Shown: positions 35,528-46,846 of the stretch, piece by piece | Layout: each line of letters starts with the position of its first letter | How positions within the stretch are numbered: position 1 is the stretch's first letter | NCBI GenBank assembly: GCA_017557405.1 | Contig: JAFYYV010000002.1 | Span: 36,049-100,048 of the forward strand | Length of the DNA stretch: 64,000 nucleotides | Source of the DNA: Prevotella sp. | GTDB lineage: Bacteria; Bacteroidota; Bacteroidia; Bacteroidales; Bacteroidaceae | Direction of reading: 5' to 3' | Program-made: the position numbers and the translations under genes | Notes under the pieces: model-generated | What the model was told of the DNA's origin: nothing | The model's database searches: none | What the model saw: the letters and a program-made list of their open reading frames with translations, nothing else

Positions 35528-36826
35528 TTACAGGACGCGCTTGTCAATAACGCGCTTGGCCTTACCCGTGCTGCGCTCGATGGACTTGGGTTCGGCGAGT
35601 TTCACCTTGAATCCCAGACCAATAACAGAACGGAGCTCGGCTTCGAGTTTCTTCTGGAGGCCCACCATAGAAGCCATATCGTCGGTGAAGTACTCCTCGC
35701 GAACCTCAACACGCAATTCGGAAGTGTCGGTGTTGTTGACACGATCGACGGTGAGCAGATAATGGGGCTCGAACTCCTTCTGACTGAGGATGACGGCCTC
35801 GATCTGCGTGGGGAACACGTTAACGCCACGAATGATGAGCATGTCGTCGCAACGGCCCAAGATACGGTCCATGCGCACGAGAGTACGACCACATTCGCAA
35901 CGGTCGTAGTGGAGCGCCGTGAGGTCGTGTGTGCGATAGCGCAGCAAGGGCATTCCCTCTTTGGTGAGGTGGGTGAAGCAGAGTTCGCCGAAGGAACCTT
36001 CAGGCAACTGTTCGCCCGTTTTCGGGTCCACAATCTCTGGATAGAAATAGTCTTCGTTGAGGTGGGTCCCGTTCTGACACTCACACTCGTATCCGACACC
36101 CGGGCCGGCAATCTCAGAAAGGCCGTAGATGTCGTAGGCCTTGATGCCCAACGTCTCCTGCAGCTTCTGGCGCATGTTCTCTGTCCAAGGCTCAGCACCG
36201 AAAGCACCTACACGCAGTTTGAACTCGTCGCGCGCCCACTCACTCTCGCGCATAGCCTCACCGAGGAACATAGCGTAGCTAGGTGTGCAGCAGAGCACCG
36301 AAGTTCCGAAGTCGTGCATCAAAGTAATCTGCTTCTGCGTGTTTCCACTCGACATAGGGATAACGCTGGCGCCGATGTTCGTTGCACCATCGTGAGCGCC
36401 CAAACCACCCGTGAAGAGTCCGTAACCATAACTAACTTGGAAGATGTCGTCTTTCGTCGCACCATAAGCCGTGAAGGCTCTGGAAATGGCCTCCACCCAC
36501 ATGGCAATGTCCTTACGCGTGTGGAGCACGACGACGGGCTTACCCGTAGTTCCACTAGAGGCATGGATGCGAACGATCTGGCTCATCGGCACGGCAGCCA
36601 ACCCGAAAGGATAGTTGTCGCGCAAGTCTAGTTTGTCTGTGAAGGGTAACTTCGTGATGTCGTCTATATCACGAAAGTCGTCAGGAGTGAGGTCCATCTC
36701 CTGAAATTTCTTACGATAGAATGGCGTGTTATGATACACATAATCCACCATCTTTCTCAATCTAATGCTCTGAATCTCGCGAAGCTGTTCGCGGCTCATG
36801 CATTCCATGTTTTCGTTCCAAATCAT
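35528..36826 (-). CDS. paaK: Phenylacetate--CoA ligase family protein
   Basis: A 432-aa AMP-forming acyl-CoA ligase of the PaaK class. ATP-binding loop HASSGTTGKPVVVLHTRKD (about 90-108), adenylate motif YGLSEIAGPGVGYEC (about 236-250), RTHDLTALH, hinge DDMLIIRGVNVFPTQIEAVI and the catalytic Lys near the end (RSTGKAKRVIDKR) are all present. It activates aryl acetates such as phenylacetate or indoleacetate. No catabolic paa genes are nearby, so a role in reversible aromatic amino-acid/aryl-acid metabolism with an indolepyruvate oxidoreductase elsewhere is more likely (inference). Confidence 0.92.
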   Translation of the reverse strand: MIWNENMECMSREQLREIQSIRLRKMVDYVYHNTPFYRKKFQEMDLTPDDFRDIDDITKLPFTDKLDLRDNYPFGLAAVPMSQIVRIHASSGTTGKPVVVLHTRKDIAMWVEAISRAFTAYGATKDDIFQVSYGYGLFTGGLGAHDGATNIGASVIPMSSGNTQKQITLMHDFGTSVLCCTPSYAMFLGEAMRESEWARDEFKLRVGAFGAEPWTENMRQKLQETLGIKAYDIYGLSEIAGPGVGYECECQNGTHLNEDYFYPEIVDPKTGEQLPEGSFGELCFTHLTKEGMPLLRYRTHDLTALHYDRCECGRTLVRMDRILGRCDDMLIIRGVNVFPTQIEAVILSQKEFEPHYLLTVDRVNNTDTSELRVEVREEYFTDDMASMVGLQKKLEAELRSVIGLGFKVKLAEPKSIERSTGKAKRVIDKRVL

Positions 36827-36861
36827 AAGCTTCTATTAATAATTAGTAGTCTTAGATGATA

Positions 36862-36869
36862 CAAAAGTA
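36862..36869 (-). promoter_or_regulatory. -7 element for paaK-ACT operon
   Basis: The minus strand reads TACTTTTG (TAnnTTTG); the -33 position has only a partial match. Confidence 0.45.
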
Positions 36870-36981
36870 ATAAAAAGAAAGGAGATACAAGCGAAAAGTA
36901 GGAGAAAAGTAATAAACAAGGCGAAAAAAGATGATTTTCGTCAATCCAACGAATAAAGGAGGAAAGGATTGGACATAAAAA

Positions 36982-37009
36982 TCCCTGCAACCCCGAAGGG
37001 TCACAGGGA
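36982..37009 (-). terminator. Terminator of tRNA-Val
   Basis: On the minus strand TCCCTG pairs with CAGGGA around an inner CCC-TTCG-GGG hairpin (UUCG tetraloop), followed by TTTTT. It lies 11 bp after the tRNA. Confidence 0.85.
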
Positions 37010-37020
37010 AACACCCCAGT

Positions 37021-37094
37021 GGGCGCTGACGGATTCGAACCGCCGACCCTCTGCTTGTAAGGCAGATGCTCTAAACCAGCTGAGCTAAGCGCCC
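37021..37094 (-). tRNA. tRNA-Val (anticodon TAC)
   Basis: A 74-nt cloverleaf on the minus strand: acceptor GGGCGCT/AGCGCCC, D-arm TAGCTCAGCTGGTTTAGAGC, anticodon stem CTGCC/... with loop CTTACAA (anticodon TAC), T-arm GGCGGTTCGAATCCGTC. CCA is not encoded. Confidence 0.97.
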
Positions 37095-37115
37095 ATGCTT
37101 TCGTAAAAGCGAGTG

Positions 37116-37147
37116 CAAAGGTAATGCTTTTTTATGAAACCACCAAA
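37116..37147 (-). promoter_or_regulatory. Promoter of tRNA-Val
   Basis: On the minus strand TTTG (37144-37147) and TACCTTTG (37116-37123) are 20 bp apart, giving a leader of about 15 nt. Confidence 0.75.
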
Positions 37148-37261
37148 TTTTTTGACGAAAAAATTTCAATAGGTGGTTCATAAGAACACGCAAAAGCGAA
37201 AGTACCTCCTTGCAGGAAGCACTTCCGCTTTATATTACCATTTGAAAAAACGATGCAAGAA

Positions 37262-38410
37262 TTACTTGTTGACCATGACGGTAGCACGACGGTTGAAGGA
37301 GATGGGCGAAAGCTCATCAACACCACCGGCGGCAGCAGTCTGGATCTTGTCGCGGTTCACACCAATCTTGACAAGTTCCTCGGCAACAGTCTTTGCACGC
37401 TCTTCAGAGAGCCACTGGTTACGCTCGACAGAACCTGTTGCGCTGTCAGCATAACCTGTTACGAGCAGACCGAGATTGTTGTCGATAGCATACTTGGCAA
37501 TACCCTGAACGTTCACGAGATCCTTCTGAGAAGCAATGTTGGTCTTGTCGATGTTGAAGAATACTGAAACGGGAGTTCCAACAAATTCCTTAACATAAAC
37601 CTTCTCGGGCTGCTTGTTCTTCTCCTCTTCGTAGAGTTTCTTGTAGCGACCGCTCTCGTTGTAAGCATCGTTCAACTGAGCATTGAGGGCATCGATCTGA
37701 CTCTGGTGCAGAGCATTGATAGCGTCGATATCGGGCACCTTATCCCATGAAGCTTTACCCAAGTTGAAGGTCAGGCCCAACTCTGCATAGAGGTTGTTGT
37801 CCTTAGCTTCCCATCCGCGCTTGCCACTGATTGTGTTGCCGTCGAAGTCGGGCTCCAAACGGTTCCAACCGATTTCAAGGTTGAGAGCCACCTTCCTGCT
37901 CAAACGGAACTCATTGAGCAAACCGACATTGAGATCCATTGCATAGCGATTGGCGCTCATGTTGCGAGCCATACCACCACCAGCGAAGGGAATGAAATTC
38001 CAAACGCGATTAGGGTTGTAACCCAACAGCATGTTGCTCAGATTGAACAGCACCTGCTCGTTGGCAATCCAATAGTCGAAATCATCGGGATCGGGGCTAT
38101 CAATCTTCTTTCCTTTCAAGACCTGAACCTTCGTACGGAGTCCCAAGCCAGGAGTGAACCACTTACCAATAGCCAAAGCACCGCCAATGTTAGTGCGCTC
38201 GCCAGCGAAGAGTCCGAAGTGATCTCCATTGTTGAAGCCACGTCCATGCTCCTCACTCGAAATGAACGAATTGAAATCACCACCCACCTGAATGAACCAG
38301 TTGCTCCAGAATGAATTGGTAGCTACACTGTACTTCAGAGTAGGATCATCTTGTGCCATTGAAGACAAAGAGATGCTGGCCAAAGCCAATACAATAAATA
38401 ATTTTTTCAT
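37262..38410 (-). CDS. OmpA family outer-membrane protein
   Basis: A 382-aa exported protein: signal peptide (MKKLFIVLALASISLSSMAQ), an N-terminal barrel with WSNWFIQVGGDFNSF and LYAELGLTFNLGKASW strands (about 25-235), a coiled-coil linker (INALHQSQIDALNAQLNDAY) and an OmpA-C domain (VSVFFNIDKTNIASQKDLVN, LLVTGYADSATGSVERNQWL, SEERAKTVAEEL, SFNRRATVMVNK). It is a paralogue of the protein at 19848-20975. The start at 38410 is preferred over 38458 for the signal peptide. Confidence 0.93.
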   Translation of the reverse strand: MKKLFIVLALASISLSSMAQDDPTLKYSVATNSFWSNWFIQVGGDFNSFISSEEHGRGFNNGDHFGLFAGERTNIGGALAIGKWFTPGLGLRTKVQVLKGKKIDSPDPDDFDYWIANEQVLFNLSNMLLGYNPNRVWNFIPFAGGGMARNMSANRYAMDLNVGLLNEFRLSRKVALNLEIGWNRLEPDFDGNTISGKRGWEAKDNNLYAELGLTFNLGKASWDKVPDIDAINALHQSQIDALNAQLNDAYNESGRYKKLYEEEKNKQPEKVYVKEFVGTPVSVFFNIDKTNIASQKDLVNVQGIAKYAIDNNLGLLVTGYADSATGSVERNQWLSEERAKTVAEELVKIGVNRDKIQTAAAGGVDELSPISFNRRATVMVNK

Positions 38411-38477
38411 AACTATAAAATATTTATCAGATAAAAAAATGCTTCTAAAACGGCGCATTAATGCACCTATGTCGGGG

Positions 38478-38485
38478 CAAAGTTA
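38478..38485 (-). promoter_or_regulatory. -7 element for the 37-kb ompA
   Basis: The minus strand reads TAACTTTG; transcription would start about 60 nt before the ATG at 38410. Confidence 0.5.
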
Positions 38486-38585
38486 ATAATTTATTTCATA
38501 CAACAACATTTTTTTTCAAAAAAATTCATACAAAAATGCCAAAAATGTGTCATTTTTATGCTTTTTGCCCATAAAATCGGAGGAT

Positions 38586-40394
38586 TCAGCCTAAAAGACG
38601 CTCTATTTCGTCTTGTTTCAGGATTGCAAGGATTGTCTTGCCATTGGGAGCATAATTGGCGTTGGAACAGGCAAACAAACTGTTCACGATGTTCTCCATC
38701 TCTTCATTGTTGAGGACTTGCCCGTAGGGAATAGCGGCGTTACGCGCCAACGTCAAGGCCATCGACTTATCGAGTTCCTCACGTGCATCGCTCACTCTTT
38801 CCACTGCGGAAACTACCATGTCCTTAACAAGGGAAACGGCATTCAACCCATCAAGACCTGCAGGGATGGCATTGACAGCATAACTACCCTGCCCTAGATT
38901 GGACAGTTCGAAGCCCATGTCGGTCATTACTGGTTCGATTTTCTCCATGACAACACACTCGGAGGGCGAGAAACGAACAATCTCAGGAAAAAGGATCTTT
39001 TGGGAAGTCCATTGTTTACTCTTCTGCTGCTCTAAGAACTGCTCATATAAAATACGTACATGCGCGCGATGCTGATCAATAATCATCAATCCCGACTTCA
39101 CAGCTGTCATGATGTATCGCCCCTTATATTGATAATGAGCGGGTGACTTTTCGGCGATGACGTCAGCACCGACGGCATCTTCGAACTGACCTTCGAAAAT
39201 ATCAGATGGAGCCTCTTTCTTCTTCAACCCCTCATAAAGGCTTTCCCACTGAGAAGTGGGAGGCTTCGAGGTAGTTGATGGCGCTTCCTTGAATGGGTTG
39301 TATTGCGGATTGTAGGAAACCTTTGGAGCCAGGACCTGACTATTAGGCGAGAAAACAGGAATTTCAGGACGTCCATGTTCATCGAATTCAATCGAGGGGA
39401 CATCATTGAATAGTCCCACAGCCTCTTTCACGCATGCCGTCAATATCTGCCAGATAGCTTGCTCGTTCTCAAACTTGATTTCTGTTTTCACGGGGTGGAT
39501 GTTCACGTCGATATCTTCGGTAGGCACATCAAAATAGATGAAATAAGGAACTTGCTCGCCCGTCGGAACAAGTCGTTCGAACGCATTTTGCACCGCCTTA
39601 TGGAAATAAGGATGCTTCATGTAGCGTCCATTCACAAAAAAGAACTGAAGGGCGCCCTTCTTGCGGGCAGATTCAGGTTTCCCCACGAATCCAGAGATGC
39701 GACACATCGATGTATCCACCTTGACAGGAATGAGGTCCTGGTTCATCCGTTTACCAAAAACATCCACAATGCGCTGCCGTATATTCCCCGCTTTAAGGTT
39801 CAACATCTCGGTCCCATTACTGTGGAGAGTGAACGAGATGTCAGGATAAACCAATACGATACGCTCGAAAGCAGTCACGATATTGTTCAACTCGGTGGAG
39901 TTCGATTTCAAGAACTTCCGACGTGCAGGGACATTGAAAAAAAGATTCTCAACCAAGAAATTACTACCTTCTGGACATGAACAAGGCTCTTGTCCCAAGA
40001 ACTTTGAACCAGAAAGCGACAGATGGGTTCCCAATACTTCGCCACGCTGACAGGTCTTCAATTCAATCTGAGATACTGCTGCAATTGAAGCCAACGCTTC
40101 CCCACGGAATCCCATCGTATGCAAAGCAAAGAGGTCTTCAGCCTTACGAATCTTGGAGGTTGCATGACGCTCGAAAGCCAAACGGGCATCGGTGTCGGAC
40201 ATGCCCAAGCCGTCGTCGATTACCTGTATCGACGTGCGCCCTGCATCCACTACCAACACATGAATAGTGTGAGCATCGGCATCGACAGCATTCTCGACAA
40301 GTTCTTTGATAACACTTGCCGGACGCTGGATGACCTCGCCCGCCGCTATCTGATTGGCGACCGAATCTGGCAGAAGTTGTATAATATCGCTCAT
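38586..40394 (-). CDS. mutL: DNA mismatch repair protein MutL
   Basis: A 602-aa GHKL ATPase. N-terminal motifs: [19 protein letters not shown] (motif I), [11 protein letters not shown] (II), [21 protein letters not shown] (III), then the transducer domain with KTEIKFENE. The C-terminal dimerisation domain (about 420-602) has [12 protein letters not shown] where endonuclease-type MutLs have DQHA(X)2E(X)4E, and YAPNGKT where they have CPHGRP, so nicking activity is doubtful. It couples MutS mismatch recognition to downstream nucleases. Last gene of the OstA/foldase cluster; its start overlaps the stop of the OstA-like gene by ATGA. Confidence 0.96.
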   Translation of the reverse strand: MSDIIQLLPDSVANQIAAGEVIQRPASVIKELVENAVDADAHTIHVLVVDAGRTSIQVIDDGLGMSDTDARLAFERHATSKIRKAEDLFALHTMGFRGEALASIAAVSQIELKTCQRGEVLGTHLSLSGSKFLGQEPCSCPEGSNFLVENLFFNVPARRKFLKSNSTELNNIVTAFERIVLVYPDISFTLHSNGTEMLNLKAGNIRQRIVDVFGKRMNQDLIPVKVDTSMCRISGFVGKPESARKKGALQFFFVNGRYMKHPYFHKAVQNAFERLVPTGEQVPYFIYFDVPTEDIDVNIHPVKTEIKFENEQAIWQILTACVKEAVGLFNDVPSIEFDEHGRPEIPVFSPNSQVLAPKVSYNPQYNPFKEAPSTTSKPPTSQWESLYEGLKKKEAPSDIFEGQFEDAVGADVIAEKSPAHYQYKGRYIMTAVKSGLMIIDQHRAHVRILYEQFLEQQKSKQWTSQKILFPEIVRFSPSECVVMEKIEPVMTDMGFELSNLGQGSYAVNAIPAGLDGLNAVSLVKDMVVSAVERVSDAREELDKSMALTLARNAAIPYGQVLNNEEMENIVNSLFACSNANYAPNGKTILAILKQDEIERLLG

Positions 40395-42145
40395 TCTTCT
40401 TGCGTCTCTTGTTTCTCTTGGTTCTCTTGTTTATCCAGTTCCCCCAACTCGTTATCCACGAGTTCCCCTTTCTTTCCAGGAATCGCTGCACTATCAAGAG
40501 TTTGTAAAGGAGCGGCATGTCGTTCGATGACCTTCAACTCGGCACCAGCACCTTTTCCACGCCAATTGAAGACATCGTCCTTATCAACGGGGCGTACATG
40601 CTCGAACCATGCGAATTGGCTAAGCCGCATCTTCCCTGGAGGTATCTGCGTCATCGGATACAATGTACCAATGGCTTTGGGCATCCATATCTTCTCCAAC
40701 TTCCGTTGTTCGGAAAGATACATCTTCATCGTGTCGGTCTCCGTGTAGTTTAGCCCTATCATCGTCGTATCGGCCTCATCGATGGGATAATAAATCATGA
40801 GCACATTACCATAGGACACCACATGACGAATCTTCCCATCGGTAAAGAAAGACTTCATTTCCTTGGATGAAATCTGGTTATAATGGTCTTTGTCATCAAG
40901 GCGTTCCACACTGAGAGCCTGCCCTATAATATGAGCCATACGGACAGTCGTGTCTTGCATATAGACCTTAATGACCTCACCCAACAATTGGCGATCTTGA
41001 TTCCAAACAATGGGATCTCGATACATTGTGATACACGAATCCTTGGAGTTGTAAACCAATGAATCGCACACCGCCTGCACATCCACTCGATAGGCACGCA
41101 CCTTGTCGAAACAATGCACTTCACGATACACCGAGTCTGTATTGATGTGATACGTGTAGATTTTCATGGAGTCGCCATGCAGATAGAGCGTGTCTTTCTG
41201 TGAATAGTCGATGGCCAACGCACGACCTGTAGCAAATCCATAACCTGTTTGCTCGTTGTATTTCAAATGTCCACAATGGAGTTCGTTCTTATTCTCCTTG
41301 TCGATATAGATGACATCTCCGAACCCCTCGCTTTGGCCAGTCTTATCATCATAAAACAGACTGTCGCCCGTAATGGACTTTTGCTTATCCACTACCGTCG
41401 AACGTTTGTACATCTGCGCTTTGTTAGTCTTCGTGTCAAAGAATCCGTCATCAGTCTCGATGACACTCTCGTCTTGTGTGATGGTAGAAGGTCCTACGAT
41501 ATGAGCCACTGACGTGGCATTGTCGTAATACAGCGTATCGGTGGTAATGAGTCGATTGCCATTATAGAGTTTCACATCATAATAGAAGACCGCCTGACGA
41601 GTCTCGGTGTTGTATTCACCCCAGTCGGATACAAGGTTATCCTTCCCATCCACCAGTTTTCCGCCCTCCACGAAATAAGCGTTCTTATAAAGACGGTCGT
41701 AAGTCAGGCTATCTGTGTAAAGAGTCTGTCGATGATGTTTCAACACCACGTTCTTACTCGCCACCAACAGTTGGTCCGTACCATTGTATTTGGCCGTATT
41801 GCAAGTCAACGAAAGTGTATCACCCTGTTTGAAACGCACATGTCCAAAGGCATCAAAAGAATTTGACTCTTCAAAAAAATAGGCACTATCACACCACAGT
41901 TGAGCTCCCTGATGCCTGAAATGCACACGTCCCTTTGCTATCTGCGCATGGGGATTGACACCATACATGTCGTAACGCAATTCGTCGGAATGTACCAGAT
42001 AAACACGGTCATCCTTCGACTTTGCCTTACGTTTGCGTGCTGGGGTCATCGACTGCACCACACATAGCCCAAACAGGCATAGAACCATCAGCGTGACAAT
42101 TCTATGCCCGTTCAAAGAGCGGCATTTCTTATCGTTATCTGTCAT
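40391..42145 (-). CDS. OstA-like protein (LptA/LptD N-terminal-like)
   Basis: A 584-aa exported protein: N-terminal hydrophobic signal ([18 protein letters not shown]), then repeated beta strands of the OstA/LptA fold: [80 protein letters not shown]. LptA-type beta-jellyrolls carry lipopolysaccharide across the periplasm. The lptB ATPase is elsewhere in the window (54.6 kb). A basic, acidic-alternating C-terminal tail ([12 protein letters not shown] type) follows. Both ends overlap neighbours by 4 bp, so translation with the foldase gene and mutL is coupled. Confidence 0.85.
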   Translation of the reverse strand: MTDNDKKCRSLNGHRIVTLMVLCLFGLCVVQSMTPARKRKAKSKDDRVYLVHSDELRYDMYGVNPHAQIAKGRVHFRHQGAQLWCDSAYFFEESNSFDAFGHVRFKQGDTLSLTCNTAKYNGTDQLLVASKNVVLKHHRQTLYTDSLTYDRLYKNAYFVEGGKLVDGKDNLVSDWGEYNTETRQAVFYYDVKLYNGNRLITTDTLYYDNATSVAHIVGPSTITQDESVIETDDGFFDTKTNKAQMYKRSTVVDKQKSITGDSLFYDDKTGQSEGFGDVIYIDKENKNELHCGHLKYNEQTGYGFATGRALAIDYSQKDTLYLHGDSMKIYTYHINTDSVYREVHCFDKVRAYRVDVQAVCDSLVYNSKDSCITMYRDPIVWNQDRQLLGEVIKVYMQDTTVRMAHIIGQALSVERLDDKDHYNQISSKEMKSFFTDGKIRHVVSYGNVLMIYYPIDEADTTMIGLNYTETDTMKMYLSEQRKLEKIWMPKAIGTLYPMTQIPPGKMRLSQFAWFEHVRPVDKDDVFNWRGKGAGAELKVIERHAAPLQTLDSAAIPGKKGELVDNELGELDKQENQEKQETQEE

Positions 42146-43578
42146 TTAACCCAACCTTGATATTCGAATTCACAGTCTTTATACCTGTCGTTCATCCTCA
42201 CATAAGTACGTTTGATCTTGTCGGCCAACCAATCCTTTATGGCATCGGTTCGGCGTTTCTCCAACACCACGGCCTTCATGACTTGGAAATCCTCGGTAAT
42301 AGTGGCTCTATGCTCTTCGACACGATTCTTCAGTTTCACAATGGCACAGACCTGCTTCTGCGTGCGGGCATTAACCATAGTGAAAGCCTTCGACACTTGT
42401 CCCACCTTCAATGTGTCCACCACACGAGCCACTTCCATTGGCAAATCCTTCATCTGGAATCTCGACGAGCGTCCTTCCTCCGACACATTCGACATCAAAC
42501 CATGATTGTTTTTGGTGTCTTTGTCATCAGAAATAAAAGTAGCACCTTCTTCAAACGTGAATTTTCCATCACGGATATCATCGGCAATAGAATCTAATCG
42601 GGCTATTCCCTGCTCTATCGCCTCTTGTGTAACCTGAGGTTTGCGAAGGATATGGCGTACATTTACCTTATCACCACGTTTGTCAATAAGCTGAATAATA
42701 TGGTAGCCGAATTCCGATTCCACAATCTTTGAGATTTTCTTCGGATCGGTCAAATTGAAAGCCACGTTTGCGAATGCGGGATCCAAGTAAACACGTCCCA
42801 CATAGCCCAACTCACCACCTTTGCGGGCCGAACCGGAATCTTCAGAGTAGAGGAGAGCCAACGTGGCAAAGGTGGTCTCACCTTTGGTCACACGCTCCGT
42901 ATATTCTCTGAGTTGGTCCTTCACCCGATTGATTTCCTCAATTGAGATTTTCGGTTGAAGCGTGATAATCTCCACTTCCACTTCCGTGGGAACATAGGGG
43001 ATACTATCCTCAGGTACGTCTTTGAAATAGTTGCGCACATCGGCAGGAGTTACCGTGACATCTTCTACTAGTTTCATTCGCATCTTCTGCACCAACTGCG
43101 AGTTCTTGTAATCATCGCGCAAGTCCTGACGAATTTGCGAGATGCTCTTCATCTGATACTCTTCCAGTTTCTCCTGCGAACCCGCCAACTGAATCCAACG
43201 ATTCAATTGATCTTCCACGCCTTGCGATATATCCGACTCGGTTACTTCCAATGAGTCGATAGCCGCCTGATGCAAGAAAAGTTTCTGAACAGCCAACTGC
43301 TCAGGAATGGCACAGTCAGGATCACCGTTCCATTTCATACCTTCTTGTTCAGCCTGCATACGAAACACTTCGACATCCGACTTGAGAATGGGTTCATCGC
43401 CCACCACCCAAATCACTTCGTCGATGATACTGGTCTCAGGGATATCGGGAGCACTCACCTTTATCGCCGTCGAGTCGTTGTCAATAGCCAACGCCATACC
43501 TTGGCCAGCCTTGGCGCTGATAGCCGACAACAACAGCACAACTGCAAAAAGTGATATGATATATTTATTCTTATTCAT
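42142..43578 (-). CDS. Periplasmic SurA-like peptidylprolyl isomerase, two parvulin domains
   Basis: A 478-aa exported chaperone. Signal peptide (YIISLFAVVLLLSAISAKAG), N-terminal SurA-like segment (about 50-190; VGDEPILKSDVEVFRMQAEQ), first parvulin domain (about 195-310; LYSEDSGSARKGGELGYVGR, SEFGYHIIQLIDKRGDKVNV) and a second, more divergent one (about 312-430; RHILRKPQ, VSEEGRSSRFQMKDLP). SurA escorts outer-membrane proteins to the BAM complex. It overlaps the OstA-like gene by 4 bp and the upstream foldase gene by 8 bp, marking one envelope-biogenesis operon. Confidence 0.93.
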   Translation of the reverse strand: MNKNKYIISLFAVVLLLSAISAKAGQGMALAIDNDSTAIKVSAPDIPETSIIDEVIWVVGDEPILKSDVEVFRMQAEQEGMKWNGDPDCAIPEQLAVQKLFLHQAAIDSLEVTESDISQGVEDQLNRWIQLAGSQEKLEEYQMKSISQIRQDLRDDYKNSQLVQKMRMKLVEDVTVTPADVRNYFKDVPEDSIPYVPTEVEVEIITLQPKISIEEINRVKDQLREYTERVTKGETTFATLALLYSEDSGSARKGGELGYVGRVYLDPAFANVAFNLTDPKKISKIVESEFGYHIIQLIDKRGDKVNVRHILRKPQVTQEAIEQGIARLDSIADDIRDGKFTFEEGATFISDDKDTKNNHGLMSNVSEEGRSSRFQMKDLPMEVARVVDTLKVGQVSKAFTMVNARTQKQVCAIVKLKNRVEEHRATITEDFQVMKAVVLEKRRTDAIKDWLADKIKRTYVRMNDRYKDCEFEYQGWVK

Positions 43579-44998
43579 GTTTGTTCACCGTCTTCAATAC
43601 CGTTTCATCCACTTTCACGGCATACTTCTTGCGCAGTCCAGCCACCCATTCCTTCTCCAGTTGCTCTTGATAGTCGGTCAGCACCAGATTGCGCACGTCC
43701 TGATAGCTTTGCGGAGCCTTCAGTTTCTTTCCGAAAACTGCATCGTAGGGATAGTCTTTCAGTTGCTTCACTGTAGTGTCCTTCTTGAAAATCTCTCTGT
43801 CCACCAATGCATTATCGCCTTGCTTGAAGATTCCTTTCTCCACGCGGATACGGAGCACGGAATCATTGTTGAACGTTGTACGCAACTTCTCGGCCCATTG
43901 GTCGAAAGGCAAGTTTTTCACAGCAGCCTTCACAGCCTTCACGTCGGCAACGTCTTTCACATGGTAGGCGATGCCTTTGAAGCGCGGCTGTTCCCACTTA
44001 TACTTCTTCTTGTTCTTGTTGAAATAATTGGCCAAGCCAGCCTCGTCTTTGGCAGCCTTGTCCCAAACAGTGGAGTTGCTGATTTCATAAAGCAACAGGC
44101 CATCGTGATACTCCTGAATGAGATACTTCAAGTCCATATCCTCGGCCGACATCTCTGCAGCCTTGGCATCCAATATCTGGGCAGGAGTAACATGCTGTTC
44201 GGCGGCAATCTCCTTCAGTTTGTTGTCGATGATGCTCTCACGCAATCCACGCTGATCGATGAAACGCAGAATGTCAGCATGCACCGAGTCATAAGGGAAG
44301 AAGTTCCCTCTGTCTTTCATCAAGATGATGTGATAGCCGGCAGGTGAGAGAATGGGGGCACTCATCTCGCCTTTCGCCAAGGAATAAGCGACTTCATCGA
44401 ATTCTTTCAATGTCTGACCCTTCGTCAACCAAGGCAGTTCACCACCTTGAGCAGCAGAGCCCTTATCTTGAGACAAGCGACGAGCAAGGTCACCAAAATC
44501 AGCACCTTTCTTCAGGGCATTATAGATGGAGTCGATACGCACCTTGGCGGCATTCTGTTGTTCGACTGTAGCTTGCTGGCTCAACATTAGCAAGATATGG
44601 GCTGGCTTGATCATACCACCCATTGAGTCGATGCGTGTCTGGGTCTCTTTGTAAATCTTCTGAGCCTCAGCCTCCACGTCGGCATCAGTAATGAACACCG
44701 GACGGATTTGCTGGTCGCGATACGAAGCGAACTCCTGCTTGAACGAAGTCATCGTGTCCAACTTCGCGTCTTTGGCGGCCTCCACCTTCAGTTTATAGTT
44801 AATGAACAAGTCGAGATATTCCTCCACGTTCTTCTTGTCAATCACGCCCTCGGCATTGTTCTTGTTGAACGAATACTCAAATTCCGATCTCGGCACAGGT
44901 TGTCCGTTGATAACCATGATGACGGGATCTGAAGTTTGGGCGCTGGCAGTGGTGAAACCACAAATAGCGCAAATCGCGCACAACTTTCTAATATTCAT
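43571..44998 (-). CDS. Periplasmic SurA/PrsA-like peptidylprolyl isomerase, one parvulin domain
   Basis: A 475-aa exported protein: signal peptide (MNIRKLCAICAICGFTTASA), a helical N-domain (MVINGQPVPRSEFEYSFNKN), a clear parvulin domain at about 120-235 (IKPAHILLMLSQQA, LSQDKGSAAQGGELPWLTKG, SPAGYHIILMKDRGNFFPYD) and a long C-terminal domain (KYKWEQPRFKGIAYHVKDVA) that looks like a second degenerate parvulin or SurA core. It begins the foldase-OstA-mutL run, and guaB ends 50 bp upstream. Confidence 0.92.
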   Translation of the reverse strand: MNIRKLCAICAICGFTTASAQTSDPVIMVINGQPVPRSEFEYSFNKNNAEGVIDKKNVEEYLDLFINYKLKVEAAKDAKLDTMTSFKQEFASYRDQQIRPVFITDADVEAEAQKIYKETQTRIDSMGGMIKPAHILLMLSQQATVEQQNAAKVRIDSIYNALKKGADFGDLARRLSQDKGSAAQGGELPWLTKGQTLKEFDEVAYSLAKGEMSAPILSPAGYHIILMKDRGNFFPYDSVHADILRFIDQRGLRESIIDNKLKEIAAEQHVTPAQILDAKAAEMSAEDMDLKYLIQEYHDGLLLYEISNSTVWDKAAKDEAGLANYFNKNKKKYKWEQPRFKGIAYHVKDVADVKAVKAAVKNLPFDQWAEKLRTTFNNDSVLRIRVEKGIFKQGDNALVDREIFKKDTTVKQLKDYPYDAVFGKKLKAPQSYQDVRNLVLTDYQEQLEKEWVAGLRKKYAVKVDETVLKTVNKHE

Positions 44999-45047
44999 AA
45001 CTTCAAACATCTTATTTCCTTAATCACAAATCATGACTTGATGCGTC

Positions 45048-46547
<1,500 letters not shown>

Positions 46548-46557
46548 TTATTGCGTG

Positions 46558-46565
46558 CAAATTTA
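46558..46565 (-). promoter_or_regulatory. -7 element for guaB
   Basis: The minus strand reads TAAATTTG; the transcription start would be about 20 nt before the ATG. No clear -33. Array C lies about 115 bp further upstream. Confidence 0.5.
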
Positions 46566-46680
46566 GCAATAAAAATCCACATATCGCTTCCTTTTCAAGA
46601 AAAACTTACCTAATTAATACGATTTAACGTCACAGCTACTTGGGTTTTGCCGCGCCCAACAAACCCAAAGCCCACACCTG

Positions 46681-46812
46681 ATGCCGCCACTTGTATCCTC
46701 TCGAGTTGTCAGACATATCCTATGGCAAAGTAAAATAAACTATTTTGCAAAGTAAAATAGACTATTTTACCGACCAAAATAGACTATTTTACTTTCTTAT
46801 ATGTGGCATCTT
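46681..46812. repeat. 22-bp-period tandem array C
   Basis: Three strong units at 46725-46746, 46747-46768 and 46769-46790 share the palindromic core AAAATAGACTATTTT (first unit AAAATAAACTATTTT), exactly 22 bp apart. Two weaker units precede in register (46681-46702, 46703-46724; CCACTTGTATC resembles array B) and one follows (TGTGGCATCT). It fills the middle of the 314-bp gap between guaB and the TonB-domain gene. Confidence 0.88.
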
Positions 46813-46846
46813 GCTATTTCACATTCCATCAATGGATTCATCAAAC

